Assembly: GCA_001768195.1 (NCBI GenBank)
Contig: MENI01000004.1
Coordinates: forward strand, 67,517-99,553
Direction of reading: 5' to 3'
Source: Bacteroidetes bacterium GWA2_40_15
GTDB lineage: Bacteria > Bacteroidota > Bacteroidia > Bacteroidales > VadinHA17
DNA: 32,037 bases
Position numbers and translations under genes: made by a program. This document shows, piece by piece, positions 1 to 7,015 of the stretch. Each line of letters starts with the position of its first letter. The stretch's first letter is position 1. The notes under the pieces were generated by a model, which saw only the letters and a list, made by a program, of their open reading frames with translations, did not search any database and was not told the origin of the DNA.

Positions 1-1302
1 AACACAAAGGATATACCGGTAAACCTTGGGTCACTTAATGACGCCAGCAGTTTTCTGAGAAACAGGAATTTCCTGGTGGTTCAGAAGTATACTTTCCTTG
101 GTGCAATACCTGATAAGGATACAATTCCGGTCTTGAATCCTGTAGTGGCCCCGCTGACAGGTACTTTTTCACATATTTTCCAGCTGGACTATAGCAGGAG
201 AATGTATCGTGATGCTTCTCCCGGATCGGGGTTCTATGATTCAATATATATGAACAGGAATGTTACATTCGATTCACTGTCAGCCAAATTTGTTAAAAAT
301 ACTTTCAGATTTGATTTTACAACTGATGAAACGAAAGTTGTGGGGTTTAGAGCCGGATTTGGGTTGCGGAATGAGAACTTCTGGTTCGGGCAGCTTATCC
401 CGGGTGATTCGCTGACAAAAACAGATACAGCCAACTGGTTCAGAGGCAATAATGTATTGCTTGGCAGCTTCTCAAACCAGATTGGAAATAAATTCAGATG
501 GCAGATAAATGGGGAGTTGTATTTCGACAGATACAGGCAAGGTGACTATATTCTTAATGGTGAGATGGCAAGGTCTTTTGATCTGAAAAAAGGCGGACTT
601 GAATGGCTGATAACAGGAGGAATAAATAAAAGAACCCCTTCATTCTGGTATACTCACTGGGGCGGTAACAATTTTAAATGGAGCTTTGATGCTGAAAAAG
701 AGTCACGCCTCGATTTGGGAACAAGGATTTCCTATCCTGCAAGGCATGCCGACCTGAAACTCAATTATGCAGTTATAAGTAACTATCTTGATTTTGATAC
801 TCTTGCATTACCTTCACAGGATACTTCACAAATCAGGGTTTTATCCCTTTGGATCAGAAAGGATTTCAAAGCATGGAAATTTCACCTGGTACCCGATGTG
901 ATTATTCAGAAGAGCAGTAATCCGGATATTATCGATCTGCCAATGGCAACTGTAAAAGTTGCCGCATATTTTGAACACCTCTTCCGGTTTGAAAAGACAA
1001 ATGGAAGACTCAATACCCAGTTCGGGGTTGATGTTACCTATCATACTCTCTATCATCCGTATTCTTATATGCCGGCTACCGGGCGTTTTTACCGTCAGGA
1101 CCAATCGGAATCAGGTAATTATCCTTTTATTAACGCATTTCTTAACATAAAGCTTAAGAGGACCAGGATCTTCCTGATGTTTGATCATATTAACTATGGA
1201 CTGATGAGCGGAGAGATGCTTTATAACTATGAACTGGTGCCATTTTACCCGCAACCCGGACGCAGGTTTGCCTTTGGTCTGGCATGGACCTTTTATAATT
1301 AA
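1..1302 (+). CDS. Putative outer-membrane beta-barrel porin, 5' truncated by window edge
   Basis: The frame is open from base 1 (reading N-T-K-D-I-P-V-N-L-G...) to the TAA at 1300-1302, so the start lies outside the window; the GTG at 76 is internal. About 433 residues are visible. The protein is rich in alternating aromatic/polar strands (for example FWFGQLIPGDSL and WQINGELYFDRYRQGDY) and ends in F-G-L-A-W-T-F-Y-N, the aromatic C-terminal strand typical of outer-membrane barrels. The pattern matches the Bacteroidetes 'putative porin' family (Porin_10 type). No transmembrane helices are evident. Likely role: an outer-membrane channel of unknown substrate. It is followed 59 nt downstream by the MltF-like gene, which has its own promoter-like box, so the two need not be co-transcribed. 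Family assignment is from recognition, not a search. Confidence 0.8.
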   Translation, partial: NTKDIPVNLGSLNDASSFLRNRNFLVVQKYTFLGAIPDKDTIPVLNPVVAPLTGTFSHIFQLDYSRRMYRDASPGSGFYDSIYMNRNVTFDSLSAKFVKNTFRFDFTTDETKVVGFRAGFGLRNENFWFGQLIPGDSLTKTDTANWFRGNNVLLGSFSNQIGNKFRWQINGELYFDRYRQGDYILNGEMARSFDLKKGGLEWLITGGINKRTPSFWYTHWGGNNFKWSFDAEKESRLDLGTRISYPARHADLKLNYAVISNYLDFDTLALPSQDTSQIRVLSLWIRKDFKAWKFHLVPDVIIQKSSNPDIIDLPMATVKVAAYFEHLFRFEKTNGRLNTQFGVDVTYHTLYHPYSYMPATGRFYRQDQSESGNYPFINAFLNIKLKRTRIFLMFDHINYGLMSGEMLYNYELVPFYPQPGRRFAFGLAWTFYN

Positions 1303-1313
1303 AAAAATTGTTG

Positions 1314-1321
1314 TATCTTTG
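1314..1321 (+). promoter_or_regulatory. Bacteroidetes-type -7 box (TATCTTTG)
   Basis: TATCTTTG fits the TAnnTTTG -7 consensus of the Bacteroidetes primary sigma factor and lies 40 nt upstream of the TTG start of the MltF-like gene. No clear TTG -33 box is seen at the expected distance, so this is a half-match. Confidence 0.55.
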
Positions 1322-1361
1322 CACCCGTTTTTAAAAAGAATGTTTAACTAATACAACGTTT

Positions 1362-2822
1362 TTGAAAAAAAGGTTAATTTTTATTTTATCGTTCCTTGTA
1401 ATAGTTTGCATCTCCTGTTCTGACAATCATTCTTTTTTCAGAACATCCGGGGAATCTGCGGTATCCGCTGACTTTGATCAAATTAAGAAAAGAGGGAAGT
1501 TGATCGCCGTAACCGACTTTAATTCAACAAATTACTTTATTTACAAGGGTGAACCCATGGGGTTCAATTATGAACTACTGAGAACTTTTGCTGATCATAT
1601 CGGGATTGATATCGAAATAGTAACTGAAAACCATATTGAGCATGCAATTGATATGCTTAATTCAGGTGAAGCAGACCTTATTGCAATGGGATTGACTGTC
1701 AATTCCACCCGCCGGAAAGAGATTCTTTTCACTGAATCGATTGATGAAACAAGGCAGGTTCTGATACAGCGCAGGCCACGTAGCTGGAGGTCAATGACTG
1801 CCGCTGCCATTGATAAAAAACTTATAAGGAACCAGCTGGATATTGCAGGTAAGACCGTATACGTACAGGAAGGCTCTGCCCATGCTGAGAGAATGGTAAC
1901 GCTGGGCAACGAAATCGGTGATTCAATAATAATTGTTAAAGTGCCGTTTGACTCGGAACAGCTTATAAAGAGTGTTGCCGAAGGAGAAATTGATTATGCG
2001 GTTTGTGATGAAAATGTAGCAAGGGTTAATGCCACATATTTCCCCCAAATCGATATCAGCACGCCTGTCAGTTTTCCCCAGAAACTTGCATGGAGCTTAA
2101 GGAAGAATAATTCCGAACTGCTGCTGGATGAACTTAACAGCTGGATTCAGGCTTATAAAAAGACCGGGTCATATGCCCTGCTTCATTCAAAATACTACAG
2201 AAACTCAAGGTCAGGCATTATAATACGAAGTGATTATTATTCCCTCAAAACCGGTAAAGTTTCAAAATACGATGATCTGATAAGAGAATTCAGTGATACT
2301 ATCAAATGGGACTGGAGGCTTCTGGCTTCGCTAATTTACCAGGAGTCGAGGTTTGATGCCGGAGTGGAATCATGGGCCGGTGCCTATGGTCTGATGCAGA
2401 TTATGCCAAGTACTGCCGAGCGTTTCGGGATCGATATTACCGTCTCTCCCAAAAACAATATAAAAGCCGGGGTAATGAATATCAACTGGCTACACTCTAT
2501 ATTTGATCCGAAGATTGAAGATGAAAATGAGAGGATTAATTTTATACTTGCTTCTTATAATGCAGGTCCGGGGCATGTACTTGATGCCATGAAGCTTGCC
2601 GAAAAGCATGGCATGGATCCTCAGAAGTGGACAGATGTGGAAACCTGGTTGCTGAAGAAGTCAGAACCCCGGTATTATAATGATGATGTTGTGAAAAGCG
2701 GATATTTCAGGGGAACGGAATCGGTAGCCTTTGTATCGGAAATCCGCGACAGATATGAGCATTATAAGAATATACTGCCTGCTGATTATGTGAAACAGGA
2801 TATGTTCAGTTCTCACAGATAA
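1362..2822 (+). CDS. MltF-like membrane-bound lytic murein transglycosylase (lipoprotein)
   Basis: 486 aa. Residues 1-19 form a lipoprotein-type signal (K-K-R, hydrophobic stretch, Cys at 16 and 19). Residues about 38-270 resemble a family 3 solute-binding domain (G-E-P-M-G-F-N-Y-E-L near 65; D-M-L-N-S-G-E-A-D-L-I near 98). Residues about 300-445 are an SLT lysozyme-like domain with Y-Q-E-S-R-F, where Glu328 is the expected catalytic acid, then A-Y-G-L-M-Q-I-M-P-S-T-A and A-S-Y-N-A-G-P-G-H. This domain order is that of MltF, which cleaves peptidoglycan glycan strands to 1,6-anhydro-MurNAc products, here probably from the inner face of the outer membrane. The start is a TTG; no in-frame ATG gives a better signal peptide. 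Sits between the porin gene and a convergent NUDIX gene. Confidence 0.88.
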   Translation: MKKRLIFILSFLVIVCISCSDNHSFFRTSGESAVSADFDQIKKRGKLIAVTDFNSTNYFIYKGEPMGFNYELLRTFADHIGIDIEIVTENHIEHAIDMLNSGEADLIAMGLTVNSTRRKEILFTESIDETRQVLIQRRPRSWRSMTAAAIDKKLIRNQLDIAGKTVYVQEGSAHAERMVTLGNEIGDSIIIVKVPFDSEQLIKSVAEGEIDYAVCDENVARVNATYFPQIDISTPVSFPQKLAWSLRKNNSELLLDELNSWIQAYKKTGSYALLHSKYYRNSRSGIIIRSDYYSLKTGKVSKYDDLIREFSDTIKWDWRLLASLIYQESRFDAGVESWAGAYGLMQIMPSTAERFGIDITVSPKNNIKAGVMNINWLHSIFDPKIEDENERINFILASYNAGPGHVLDAMKLAEKHGMDPQKWTDVETWLLKKSEPRYYNDDVVKSGYFRGTESVAFVSEIRDRYEHYKNILPADYVKQDMFSSHR

Positions 2823-2828
2823 AGCAGG

Positions 2829-2873
2829 TATGCTTGGTGCTGGGTGCTTGTTACTGATTGCTGGTTGCTGGTT
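2829..2873. repeat. Imperfect TGCTGG-type short repeats
   Basis: Intergenic DNA after the MltF-like gene holds four near-copies of TGCTGG/TGCTTG (ggtgctgggtgcttg ... attgctggttgctgg). No coding signal. It forms the first part of a repeat-filled gap between two convergent genes. Confidence 0.5.
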
Positions 2874-2876
2874 TGG

Positions 2877-2933
2877 GGATCCCCTCCCGGGAGAGCCTGT
2901 CCCGCCTTAGCGGGAGGCCAGGGGTGGGTTAAA
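2877..2933 (-). repeat. GC-rich dispersed repeat, inverted copy
   Basis: Read on the minus strand this stretch gives CACCCCTGGCCTCCCGC ... GGCGGGACAGGCTCT, matching in order the two plus-strand copies at 3659-3703 and 3725-3769. It contains two small palindromes (CTCCCGGGAG, and CCCGC-CTTA-GCGGG). Together the three copies bracket the NUDIX gene in inverted orientation. Confidence 0.65.
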
Positions 2934-2936
2934 AGA

Positions 2937-2978
2937 TGTTCCAGGTTCCATGTTCCAGGTTCCATGTTCCAGGTACCA
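2937..2978. repeat. Three tandem copies of a 14-bp unit
   Basis: TGTTCCAGGTTCCA occurs at 2937-2950 and 2951-2964, and a copy with one change (TGTTCCAGGTACCA) at 2965-2978. It ends 11 nt from the NUDIX stop codon. Simple minisatellite-like DNA; no spacers, so not CRISPR. Confidence 0.85.
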
Positions 2979-2989
2979 GGGAACACATT

Positions 2990-3634
2990 CTAACCCATTT
3001 TCAGCTCAAAATTTCCCCTTTTGATAATGGTAAGCAATTCATGAAGCATCATTGCAGTTGCTCCCCATATCACGTTGCCATCGTAGTCGTAATACTTAAC
3101 ATCTATCATCTCCCCATGTATCTCCATGGGCTTTGTCCTGACAATTAAAGGATCGAGAAGTTTACTGATCTCCGCATCAAAAAGGAAAACCACCTCACCG
3201 GGATGATGTCTGAAATCAGGCTTTTTTTCTGTCCAGCCGACAACAGGTGTCACTATCATGTTACTCACGGGGATGAAAAGAGGAGTAAGTGTATTTATTA
3301 CACTTATATCTTGCTGTTTTACGCCTGTTTCTTCATCAGCTTCACGGAGTGCTGTATGAATGATATTTTTATCTGAGTCTTCCTTCTTTCCTCCGGGAAA
3401 ACTGATCTGTCCGCCATGTATTCCCTTGTAATCGGGCCGTTGCATCAGAACCGTATGTACCGAACCTTTATCAGGAAATAGCAGGATCAGAACCGCAGCC
3501 ACCTTTGCATCAGGTCCGGGAGACCCTGGAAAATTCCTGATCATACGATCGGAGGAAGCCATCTGCCATTGAACTGCTGTTCCGGGAAGTCCTTTTTTAA
3601 TTTCAGTTTTTAATAATTCCACAAATCCTCTCAT
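2990..3634 (-). CDS. NUDIX hydrolase, CoA pyrophosphatase (NudL/YeaB) type
   Basis: 214 aa, normal length for the family. The region M-Q-R-P-D-Y-K-G-I-H-G-G-Q-I-S-F-P-G-G-K (residues about 72-91) matches the UPF0035/CoA-pyrophosphatase signature (H-x-G-Q-I-S-F-P-G-G) that precedes the Nudix box, followed by A-L-R-E-A-D-E-E-T-G-V, the R-E-x-x-E-E core that binds the catalytic divalent metal. As in NudL, an Asp sits nine residues before the RE arginine. Expected reaction: hydrolysis of CoA or oxidised/acyl CoA to phosphopantetheine derivatives and 3',5'-ADP, in the cytoplasm. The ATG at 3632-3634 is the natural start. The gene is monocistronic, convergent with the MltF-like gene, and flanked on both sides by copies of one dispersed repeat. 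Confidence 0.87.
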   Translation of the reverse strand: MRGFVELLKTEIKKGLPGTAVQWQMASSDRMIRNFPGSPGPDAKVAAVLILLFPDKGSVHTVLMQRPDYKGIHGGQISFPGGKKEDSDKNIIHTALREADEETGVKQQDISVINTLTPLFIPVSNMIVTPVVGWTEKKPDFRHHPGEVVFLFDAEISKLLDPLIVRTKPMEIHGEMIDVKYYDYDGNVIWGATAMMLHELLTIIKRGNFELKMG

Positions 3635-3658
3635 AGCTTTCCAGTTTCTTTTAATTCA

Positions 3659-3703
3659 CCCCCCTGCCCCTCCCGACCGCCGGTGTGGACAGGCTCTGAA
3701 GGG
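3659..3703 (+). repeat. GC-rich dispersed repeat, copy 1 (45 bp)
   Basis: Starts CCCCCCTGCCCCTCCCGACC and ends GGACAGGCTCTGAAGGG. It differs from copy 2 at 4 of 45 positions. Same family as the inverted element at 2877-2933. Lies in the 342-base gap between the NUDIX gene and the ABC permease gene. The gap holds only these repeats and the hairpin at 3762-3826; the small ORF reading across them at 3683-3886 is repeat sequence, not a gene. Confidence 0.8.
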
Positions 3704-3724
3704 CCTCATTGCCAGTCTGATCAG

Positions 3725-3769
3725 CCCCCCTGCCACTCCCGACCTCCGGTCGGGACAGGCTCTGAAGGG
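3725..3769 (+). repeat. GC-rich dispersed repeat, copy 2 (45 bp)
   Basis: Direct repeat of 3659-3703 with 41 of 45 bases identical; its own core CCGACCTCCGGTCGG is a near-perfect palindrome. The two changes inside the core relative to copy 1 break or restore this dyad. Confidence 0.8.
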
Positions 3770-3826
3770 GGGTATATTTCGTTTTATCACAGACGCTGGT
3801 TAAGAGTAGGAATTATACCCCCTTCA
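3762..3826. repeat. Inverted repeat with C-run/G-run arms
   Basis: CTGAAGGGGGGTATA (3762-3776) pairs with TATACCCCCTTCAG (3813-3826) apart from one missing C, enclosing a 36-nt loop. It overlaps the end of repeat copy 2 and could act as a bidirectional structural element between the NUDIX gene and the end of the ABC permease gene. No T-tract follows, so a terminator role is not supported. Confidence 0.6.
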
Positions 3827-3976
3827 GGGGGTGGACCCGCGCCAGCGGGGCCGGGGGTTTTACATCTATGCAGGATGCTGATTTAAGCTCCGTGTCTGCG
3901 GAGGCCGGGGGCTTTCCATCCATCCAAACTTTTTTAATTGTTAAAATTACTCATTTGAGTGGATTTACGAGGTCGA

Positions 3977-6376
3977 TTATTCATATCTCAGCGCCTCCAC
4001 CGGATTTCTGTTGGCTATAATTATAAAATTTAAGGCAGAGATCAATGCAATCAATAATAAAACAAAAAGACCACATGAGACAAAAATACCCCAGTGCAGC
4101 GGTGTTTTAGAAGCAAAGCTCTCCATCCATTTGTGGGTTGCGAACCAGGCTCCTGTTGATCCGGCTAATACTGCAGGTATGGCAATGTACTCCAGGTCCC
4201 TGATGAAGATCCTTAAAATGTCGGATAGACGGGCTCCGCTTATTTTCCGTATTGCTAATTCCTTGCTGCGGCGCGATGTTTCAGTGATAGTGTAGCCCAG
4301 CAAGCCCATAATTGTAATAAGTAAGATAATGACACTTCCGGCAAGCATTGCGGTACGAAATCCCTTCTCTGAAGAGTAAAGCTCTGTCTTTTCGGTTTCA
4401 AGGCTTTTCACAACAGCATCCTGATGAGGCAGGGCCATGTTTAATACATCTGTTATTCTTTTCATAATATCGGTTTGTGATCCCTCATGAACCTTTACAA
4501 TAATATAACATGAAAATGACGGATTAGTTTCTATCCTTTCCTGAAACTTATCATCAGGCATAAAAGAAAACATTGACGGTCGTTGGTCGGGATACGATAT
4601 GGACCTTATTGTAAAATCAGAAAAAACACCGCGTATTGTATAAGTTCCATGTTCACTAAGGGTGACCTGTTTTCCCGTCACTCCATCTTTCAAGCCACCA
4701 TTGATCATCAGCATGTCGGCTCCTTTCCGGCTGATAAGAAATTCGTTGGGAATAGTGGTTCCGGGCGAAAAATTACTGCCTTCAACTACCGGAATATTAA
4801 GTATGGAAAGATAGTTTTCGTCGATCCAGTAAAAATCAGCAATATTAAAAAGTTCTTTCTCTTCATCCGGTAACGAAACATTGTTACCCGAAGCTCCCTC
4901 TGTTGGTACACATGATCCCAGCGCTACAGCCTCAATCTGCGGTATAGCTCTGAGCTCATCTAATACGATCGACAGTTTATTGCCGGGCATTCCGCTTGTA
5001 GATGCATAATATACACCTTCTGACCGGTAACCATGATCAGATTTCCTTAATTTGTCATATTGCAGAGTGACAATAACAAGTACTGTCAGAATGAAAGTTG
5101 CTCCGGCAAACTGGAATGACAGAAGACCAAGTTTCCACTTATTACCTTTCTGAGCATAATTGTGAAAAATCGAAGCTACAGGGATTTCGGCAAAAACGCG
5201 GCCCGGGAAGTAACTGATAATTATGAGCAGGACAAGCATTAAAACCAACAATCGCCAGATAACGTAAGGATTCATGGCAGCTGAAAGACTGTGGCCCACC
5301 TCTGCCTCAATTACAGGTTGTACAATCGTGATGATCATGAAAGCACCTGAAAGTGAGATAAGAAAGAGTAATGATGTTTCAGAAAAGATCATCAGTTGCA
5401 GATTTCCGACCCTGGCACCGTAGGTTTTATAGATTGCCGAGCTCTTAATCCTGCCAACCAATGCGCTTAGGGTAAGTAATATATAATTCAGCAGAGAAAC
5501 CAGCAGAACTGCAAATGCTATTGAGCTGAGGATAAACACTATGTCTCTGACTTCTTCGACATGGATTTTTTTAATCAGCTTAAAGCTGTATTTTAATACC
5601 ATCCCCTGCTGTATCGCCTCAAGACGTTCAATATCCTGGTGAACTTCCTGCATTTTACGAACCGCAGGCATAAGACTTTCAGGATCAATTCCGGGTTCCA
5701 GTTTAACACAGGTATAATACCGGTCGTTCCCGAGCCAGTTATTGGTACCATCCCACATAAACCGGCCGGTAGAAACCATCGAAATAAGGATATCGTATTT
5801 GTAGTTGGTGTTTTCCGGCAATTCTTCAAATACTCCGGCAATAGTCAGCTTCTTATTCGGATATTCTTTTAATTCAATCATCTTCCCAATAACATCACCA
5901 CCTATCATCTCTGCAATCTTGCCGGAAACCATGCAGTTCATCTGACTCTTTAATATCTCTTTCGGGTTTCCCTGGATCATCGGCCGGGGTAGAACATCAA
6001 ATATAAACTCGTCGGCGAATGAAAATTCACCACTATAGCTTTTCTTATCGTCAGTATAAAAGACAGAGCGACCTATGCTGTTTAAACGTGCTGCTGCCTC
6101 TATACCAGGGACCTCAGATTTTAATCCGGGAGCTATGGCCCCGCTTACACGGCTATGAGAGCTCATCTTGTCAGACGACTTATCCATTTTAAAGTTCTCA
6201 TAAACCACATAAATGCGATCGGCATCGGGATAGAAACTGTCAAAACTGTAGTAATAAAATACTTCGGACAGAAGAAGTATTCCGAAAGCCAACCCGGATG
6301 CCAGCGATATTATGCGGGTTATTGAATGTTCTCCTTTACGGAATAATTTGCGCCAGGCAATTTTTAATGAATTCAT
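3977..6376 (-). CDS. ABC transporter permease, double MacB_PCD/FtsX type
   Basis: 799 aa, the usual length for Bacteroidetes two-module permeases. An N-terminal helix (about 20-45) is followed by a periplasmic MacB-type domain, a three-helix FtsX block (about 280-395), a linker helix (about 420-445), a second periplasmic domain, and a final three-helix FtsX block. The signature R-S-K-E-L-A-I-R-K-I-S-G-A opens the last block, and the protein ends N-P-V-E-A-L-R-Y-E, shared with its neighbours. Such permeases work with a MacB-like ATPase, probably in extrusion of envelope-active or antimicrobial compounds; substrate unknown. It is the last gene of the minus-strand array, 114 nt after the remnant at 6491-6550. 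No ATPase or adaptor is present in the window. Confidence 0.88.
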   Translation of the reverse strand: MNSLKIAWRKLFRKGEHSITRIISLASGLAFGILLLSEVFYYYSFDSFYPDADRIYVVYENFKMDKSSDKMSSHSRVSGAIAPGLKSEVPGIEAAARLNSIGRSVFYTDDKKSYSGEFSFADEFIFDVLPRPMIQGNPKEILKSQMNCMVSGKIAEMIGGDVIGKMIELKEYPNKKLTIAGVFEELPENTNYKYDILISMVSTGRFMWDGTNNWLGNDRYYTCVKLEPGIDPESLMPAVRKMQEVHQDIERLEAIQQGMVLKYSFKLIKKIHVEEVRDIVFILSSIAFAVLLVSLLNYILLTLSALVGRIKSSAIYKTYGARVGNLQLMIFSETSLLFLISLSGAFMIITIVQPVIEAEVGHSLSAAMNPYVIWRLLVLMLVLLIIISYFPGRVFAEIPVASIFHNYAQKGNKWKLGLLSFQFAGATFILTVLVIVTLQYDKLRKSDHGYRSEGVYYASTSGMPGNKLSIVLDELRAIPQIEAVALGSCVPTEGASGNNVSLPDEEKELFNIADFYWIDENYLSILNIPVVEGSNFSPGTTIPNEFLISRKGADMLMINGGLKDGVTGKQVTLSEHGTYTIRGVFSDFTIRSISYPDQRPSMFSFMPDDKFQERIETNPSFSCYIIVKVHEGSQTDIMKRITDVLNMALPHQDAVVKSLETEKTELYSSEKGFRTAMLAGSVIILLITIMGLLGYTITETSRRSKELAIRKISGARLSDILRIFIRDLEYIAIPAVLAGSTGAWFATHKWMESFASKTPLHWGIFVSCGLFVLLLIALISALNFIIIANRNPVEALRYE

Positions 6377-6490
6377 TTATAAAGTATTTTGTTATTGTTC
6401 TGTTTTTATTCTTTGAGTATTTTTAATTGATCTCTTATCATCTGACTGTCAAAACAACAGGAAGGGAGCCGGTATAGTATCGCAGGAGGT

Positions 6491-6550
6491 TCATTCATAT
6501 CTCAACGCCTCCACCGGATTTCTTGTTGCTGCACGCCAGCTTTGCCAGCG
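6491..6550 (-). pseudogene. 3' stump of a deleted ABC permease paralogue
   Basis: On the minus strand this reads R-W-Q-S-W-R-A-A-T-R-N-P-V-E-A-L-R-Y-E-stop, the tail of the intact permease ending at 7016 (S-W-Q-S-W-R-A-A-T-R-N-P-V-E-A-L-R-Y-E). The two 59-bp tails differ at six positions, all synonymous or in the stop codon (CAA/CAG, CGT/CGG, ACA/ACG, TTG/CTG, AGA/AGG, TGA/TAA). That pattern fits descent from a separate, once functional gene rather than a recent target duplication. Homology stops abruptly at about 6550, where the C-run/G-run repeat and the DUF559 gene begin. Confidence 0.8.
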
Positions 6551-6561
6551 GAAATCCACCC

Positions 6562-6984
6562 CTAAATCCCCCAAGGGGGACTTTGAATTCTGCTCCTCGT
6601 TTCATCTTCTATTAAATTAATAACTTGTTCTATATTGTTTTCAACCTCTTTATTAGTGAACCTTATGACTCTAATTAAATACTTCTCCATCCCTGCCAAA
6701 CGACCATCATCATAGTCTTTTTTGCCTTCATGTATCTCTCCGTCAATTTCGACAACCAATTTCGCTGCATGACAATAGAAATCTGCAATGAAGAAGTCAA
6801 TGGGATGCTGTCTGCGGAATCTTAAACCGTTGATTTGTTTATGTTTAAGTTTCTCCCAGAGAAGTTTTTCGGGATGAGTCATTTTTTTTCTTAAAAGCCT
6901 GGCAGCCTCAAATGTTGCAGGCTTCGCTCCATAATACATCGATTTTTCAATTTCTTCCATCTTCCATACTTTGTAGTACTGCAT
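6562..6984 (-). CDS. DUF559 endonuclease-like protein
   Basis: About 140 aa from the ATG at 6984. The core F-E-A-A-R-L-L-R-K-K-M-T-H-P-E-K-L-L-W, then F-R-R-Q-H-P-I-D-F-F, L-V-V-E-I-D-G-E-I-H and I-R-F-T-N-K-E-V, is the DUF559 pattern, a PD-(D/E)XK/Vsr-like nuclease fold with E-I-D-G as the probable metal-site strand. Biochemical role is not established for this family. The frame stays open to an ATG at 7023 that overlaps the stop of the upstream permease, but those 13 extra residues (N-N-P-Y-P-P-T-P-Q-G-G-L) merely translate a C-run/G-run repeat; the AAGGGGGG before 6984 could serve as a ribosome binding site. The last residues (Q-S-P-P-W-G-I) also come from a repeat. An odd guest in a permease array. 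Confidence 0.8.
   Translation of the reverse strand: MQYYKVWKMEEIEKSMYYGAKPATFEAARLLRKKMTHPEKLLWEKLKHKQINGLRFRRQHPIDFFIADFYCHAAKLVVEIDGEIHEGKKDYDDGRLAGMEKYLIRVIRFTNKEVENNIEQVINLIEDETRSRIQSPPWGI
6568..6579. repeat. CCCCCAAGGGGG palindrome at DUF559 3' end
   Basis: Perfect 5-bp arms around AA, within CCACCCCTAAATCCCCC. It encodes the last residues of the DUF559 reading frame and abuts the permease 3' stump. Confidence 0.7.
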
Positions 6985-6987
6985 AAG

Positions 6988-7009
6988 CCCCCCTTGGGGG
7001 GTTGGGGGG
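6988..7009. repeat. CCCCCCTTGGGGGG palindrome plus second G-run at DUF559 5' end
   Basis: Six C, TT, six G, TT, six G. Same style as the palindrome at 6568-6579, so the DUF559 gene is boxed by related palindromes. It lies directly between the permease stop at 7016 and the probable DUF559 start at 6984. Confidence 0.7.
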
Positions 7010-7015
7010 TAAGGG

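Noticed and set aside
1303-1361. tRNA or structured RNA near the TTGTATCTTTGCACCC stretch
   Set aside because: No cloverleaf can be drawn; the sequence is simply a -7 promoter box and leader. No tRNA or rRNA was seen anywhere in the window.
2936-3148. Small open frame on the plus strand
   Set aside because: It begins in the 14-bp tandem repeat and then runs antisense to the NUDIX gene.
3683-3886. Small open frame (67 codons)
   Set aside because: It reads straight through the dispersed repeats and inverted repeat, with a Pro/Gly/Arg-rich translation typical of GC-rich repeats, not a gene.
6562-6984. DUF559 gene as a transposase
   Set aside because: No DDE, HUH or recombinase motifs; the fold signature is PD-(D/E)XK/Vsr-like, so only a nuclease-like role can be suggested.
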